7,144 nucleotides of DNA from Methylobacteriaceae bacterium (GTDB lineage Bacteria > Pseudomonadota > Alphaproteobacteria > Rhizobiales > Beijerinckiaceae). The notes beneath the pieces were generated by a model that saw only the letters and a program-made list of their open reading frames with translations, was not told the DNA's origin and searched no databases. The stretch lies in the NCBI GenBank assembly GCA_019247255.1, contig JAFAPJ010000590.1, positions 1 to 7,144 of the forward strand, given 5' to 3'. Positions 4,686 through 7,144 of the stretch are shown here, in pieces. Each line of letters begins with the position of its first letter. The stretch's first letter is position 1. Position numbers and translations under genes: made by a program.

Positions 4686-5813
4686 TCAGATAACGAATTC
4701 GGGCTCCGCGCTCTGTGCGGCCGGGACGACCCGGATCCCGACCGGGATGACCCAGTTCGCGCAATAGCTCTCGCGATCGGTCTGGGGCGTCTCGGGCTGC
4801 ACGCGCCCCGCGGCGTCCCTGGCCCGGCAGCGAAGCTGGCAGGGGCCGGCCGCCGTCGGCGTCCACCAATGCTCCCACAAACGCCAGCCGTGCTCGGTCG
4901 CGGGTTCGAGAAGCGTCGCAGGTCGCCAGGCGCCTTCGCCCGTATCGACGGCGACCTCGGCAACGGGCGCCTCGCCGCTCCAGGCCGCCCCGAAGATGCG
5001 CGTCGGCCGCCCGACCTCGACGCTGCCGCCCTGGACGGGCCGGGCGATCTGCGCCTTCGGCTCCATCTCGGTCAACGGCACGAGGATCGGCTCGCCGAAG
5101 CTTCGGTCCCAACGGAAGTAATCGCGGGCCTGCCAGTAGCCCAGAAACGGGCGGCTCACGACACGCAACTCCGCCAGCCACTTGACCCAGGCCATGCCGA
5201 ACCAGCCGCCGACCACCGCGCGCAGCGGCGCGCCGTGATCGGGCGTCAGCGGCTCGCCGTTCATCGCGTAGGCGAGGACGACGCCGTCCGAGCGCGCCTT
5301 CGTCAGCGGCAGGCTCCGCGCGAAGGCTATGGGCCCGGGCGAGGATGTCTTCTTGCCGCCGTCCACGGGACCGCGATCGGCCCCGACGAGCACGACTTCC
5401 ACCGCGCCGTCGCGCAGGCCCGCCCGGTCGAGCACGTCGTCGAGGCGCACGCCCGTCCAGCTCGCGTTGCCGACGGCGCCGTTCGCCCATTGCAGCCCTT
5501 CCTTGGCGGGCTCGTAGAAGACGCGGCCGTTGCCCGCGCATTCCATCACGGCGGGCAGCGTCACGGCGGGAAGCGCGTGCAGATCGTCGAGGCCGAGCGA
5601 GAGCTCGCGCGCGACCTCGCCCCCGACCTTGAGACGCCAGCCGTCCCGCTCGACCCGCGGGCAGGGGAAATGGTTGCGGACGTAGAACCGGTCCTGCGGG
5701 ACCAGGAAATCGTCCAAGGTCGAGAACGGATATTCGAGGTTCAAAGGCGACGATTGCCGGACGATGAGCCCCGGCTCGCGCCCCTCGCCCGGCGCGCTGA
5801 CGAAGCGGCTCAT
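4686..5813 (-). CDS. Sulfite-oxidase-type molybdopterin oxidoreductase, no heme domain
   Basis: This 375-residue protein has the sulfite oxidase fold: a molybdopterin-binding domain (about residues 40-225) followed by an Ig-like Mo-co dimerisation domain (about 245-370). Recognisable pieces are FYVRNH (43-48), the molybdenum-ligand cysteine in MECAGNGR (C92), the NGEPLTPDHGAPLR loop (185-198), MAWVKWL (207-213) and the WQARDYF segment (227-233). It lacks the cytochrome b5 domain of animal enzymes and, with the ATG at 5811-5813, shows no Tat or Sec signal. The upstream codons offer no in-frame ATG or GTG and no hydrophobic stretch. It is therefore predicted to be cytoplasmic or dependent on a partner, unlike exported bacterial SorA or MsrP. 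A GGAG lies 10 nt before the start. The substrate is probably sulfite, but related enzymes use other S- or N-oxides. It is convergent with the LysE gene and divergent from the dehydratase. Confidence 0.92.
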   Translation of the reverse strand: MSRFVSAPGEGREPGLIVRQSSPLNLEYPFSTLDDFLVPQDRFYVRNHFPCPRVERDGWRLKVGGEVARELSLGLDDLHALPAVTLPAVMECAGNGRVFYEPAKEGLQWANGAVGNASWTGVRLDDVLDRAGLRDGAVEVVLVGADRGPVDGGKKTSSPGPIAFARSLPLTKARSDGVVLAYAMNGEPLTPDHGAPLRAVVGGWFGMAWVKWLAELRVVSRPFLGYWQARDYFRWDRSFGEPILVPLTEMEPKAQIARPVQGGSVEVGRPTRIFGAAWSGEAPVAEVAVDTGEGAWRPATLLEPATEHGWRLWEHWWTPTAAGPCQLRCRARDAAGRVQPETPQTDRESYCANWVIPVGIRVVPAAQSAEPEFVI

Positions 5814-5963
5814 CCGGCGGGCGCTCCCTCGCGTCTCGCTCGCATTTGGTTCTCTCCCCGCTCCGTTCGCTCTCCAGCTATCACGACCGGAGCGAAAGGG
5901 CTTGCCCGCTTCGTGGCGACCGGGTCCGTGCTACGCGTGCCCTCCGGGATTGGGAGTCGCATG
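5814..5963. promoter_or_regulatory. Divergent intergenic region between the sulfite-oxidase-like gene and the dehydratase
   Basis: These 150 bp must hold the 5' signals of both flanking genes. The only structure I see is a weak inverted repeat, TTCGCT (5866-5871) with AGCGAA (5891-5896), separated by 19 bp. At 5953-5956 a GGAG serves the dehydratase: 7 nt from the second ATG (5964) but only 4 nt from the first (5961). No clear -35/-10 pair is visible. Confidence 0.4.
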
Positions 5964-7144
5964 ATGGGCCGAGGCTTGCGCAAGGGGCTGACGAGCTACG
6001 GCGACGCGGCCTTCTCGCTGTTCCTGCGTCGCGCCTTCATCAAGGCCATGGGCTATTCCGACGACGCGCTCGAGCGCCCGATCGTCGGGATCGCCGACAC
6101 CGCCTCCGATTACAATCCCTGCCACGGCAACGTGCCGGCGCTCGTGGAGGCCGTGAAGCGCGGCGTGATGCTCGCGGGCGCGATGCCGATGCGCTTCCCG
6201 ACGATCTCGATCCACGAGAGCTTCGCGCACCCGACCTCGCTCTACCTCCGCAACCTCATGGCGATGGACACGGAGGAGATGATCCGGGCGCAGCCCATGG
6301 ACGCCGTGGTGCTCATCGGCGGCTGCGACAAGACGCTGCCCGCCCAGATCATGGCCGCGGCCAGCGCCGACATCCCGGCCATCGTGCTGCCGGTCGGGCC
6401 GATGTCGACAGGGCACCACCGCGGCGAGGTGCTCGGCGCCTGCACGGATTGCCGCCGCTACTGGGCGGCCTACCGGGCCGAGACGGTCGACGAGAGCGAG
6501 ATCGAGGCCGTCAACGGCCGGCTCGCGCCCTCCGTCGGCACATGCACGGTCATGGGGACGGCCTCGACGATGGCCTGCCTTGCCGAAGCGCTCGGCCTCG
6601 CGCTGCCGCTCTCGGCTTCCGCGCCGGCGACGGGCGCCGAGCGCGTGCGCCTCGCGGAGGCGACCGGGCGTGTCGCGGCCGGCCTCGCCGAACTGGGCGG
6701 CCCGAAGCCGTCCGACCTTCTCGACGCCCGTGCCTTCCGCAATGCCGGGACCGTGCTTCAGGCGATCGGCGGATCGACGAATGGGCTGATCCACCTCTCA
6801 GCGATCGCGGGCCGTGCGGGGCATCGACTCGACCTCGCGGCCTTTGACCGCGCCGGGCGCGACGTCCCGGTCCTGGTCGACCTGAAGCCGTCCGGCCTCG
6901 GCTACATGGAGCACTTCCACCATGCGGGCGGGATGCCGCGGCTTCTCGCCGAGCTCGGCGAGCTCGTCGACGGCACGGCCCCGACAGTGGCGGGCGCGCG
7001 CCTCGGTGAGGTCGCGAACGCGGCGGAGCGCGTTCCGGGCCAGACCGTCATCCGGTCCCGGCACGACCCCATCAAGCCGGACGGCGCGCTGGCCGTGCTG
7101 TTCGGCAATCTCGCGCCCGGCGGCGCCCTCATCAAGCAGGCGGC
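5964..7144 (+). CDS. IlvD/Edd-family dehydratase, probably sugar-acid type, 3' end cut by window edge
   Basis: The first 393 residues of a [2Fe-2S]- and Mg-dependent dehydratase are present; family members are about 570-600 residues long. These enzymes turn vicinal hydroxy acids into 2-keto acids. Visible features are the three presumed cluster cysteines, C53 (YNPCHGN), C121 (GGCDKT) and C194 (GTCTVMGT); K123 beside the metal site; HESFAHP (84-90); IGGSTN (268-273); and HHAGGMP (319-325). GACTDCRRYW (158-167) is typical of the aldonic-acid branch (arabonate, xylonate or gluconate-like) more than of valine/isoleucine IlvD, so I favour sugar-acid breakdown. The second of two adjacent ATGs is chosen because its GGAG spacing is 7 nt; 5961 would add one Met. 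The gene is divergent from the sulfite-oxidase-like gene. The exact substrate is not resolvable. Confidence 0.92.
   Translation, partial: MGRGLRKGLTSYGDAAFSLFLRRAFIKAMGYSDDALERPIVGIADTASDYNPCHGNVPALVEAVKRGVMLAGAMPMRFPTISIHESFAHPTSLYLRNLMAMDTEEMIRAQPMDAVVLIGGCDKTLPAQIMAAASADIPAIVLPVGPMSTGHHRGEVLGACTDCRRYWAAYRAETVDESEIEAVNGRLAPSVGTCTVMGTASTMACLAEALGLALPLSASAPATGAERVRLAEATGRVAAGLAELGGPKPSDLLDARAFRNAGTVLQAIGGSTNGLIHLSAIAGRAGHRLDLAAFDRAGRDVPVLVDLKPSGLGYMEHFHHAGGMPRLLAELGELVDGTAPTVAGARLGEVANAAERVPGQTVIRSRHDPIKPDGALAVLFGNLAPGGALIKQA

Noticed and set aside
3895..5541. Minus-strand open frame (548 codons) across the LysE gene and part of the oxidoreductase
   Set aside because: It is an Arg/Gly/Ala-rich low-complexity translation overlapping two well-supported genes in other frames.
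5931..6794. Minus-strand open frame opposite the dehydratase
   Set aside because: It is an Arg/His-rich antisense shadow of a gene with intact cluster cysteines.

Overview
The window is about 70% G+C, with codons heavily biased to G or C at third positions. Its gene families point to an alphaproteobacterium, probably of the order Hyphomicrobiales (Methylobacterium/Bosea/Rhizobium-like). The strongest clue is the XRE regulator, whose FQQVQKYEKG core is typical of rhizobial regulators. The genus cannot be fixed from the sequence alone.

Layout. Six genes run leftward from about 3846 to the left edge: a LuxR-type acyl-homoserine-lactone (AHL) receptor (3112-3846), a LuxI-type AHL synthase (2293-2931), a 69-residue protein overlapping the luxI stop (2087-2296), a small XRE-family repressor (1610-1978), and an ABC-2 exporter made of an ATPase (680-1552) and a permease cut by the edge (1-687). 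A LysE/RhtB-family exporter (4051-4662) diverges from luxR across a gap of about 200 bp that holds two dyads. It converges on a sulfite-oxidase-type molybdoenzyme (4686-5813, minus strand). Across a 150-bp gap, an IlvD/Edd-family dehydratase (5964 onward, plus strand) runs off the right edge.

How the genes fit together. The core is a complete quorum-sensing cassette. Every residue normally conserved in AHL receptors and synthases is present in luxR and luxI. The most interesting point is what follows luxI: a tiny translationally coupled gene and then a PraR-like XRE regulator. In Rhizobium leguminosarum the small protein CinS, co-expressed with the synthase CinI, is an anti-repressor of the XRE repressor PraR. 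Here a candidate anti-repressor and a candidate repressor sit side by side, directly behind the synthase. This suggests a compact locus in which AHL signalling lifts PraR-like repression. That is an inference from gene order, sizes and family resemblance.

Other points: luxR has no ATG, GTG or TTG that would give a full-length protein, but it does have a CTG with a good ribosome binding site; there are lux-box candidates before luxI; and the permease looks like the front part of a permease/M1-aminopeptidase fusion. The sulfite-oxidase and dehydratase genes look like ordinary metabolic genes with no visible link to quorum sensing. No tRNA, rRNA, CRISPR array or insertion sequence was seen.
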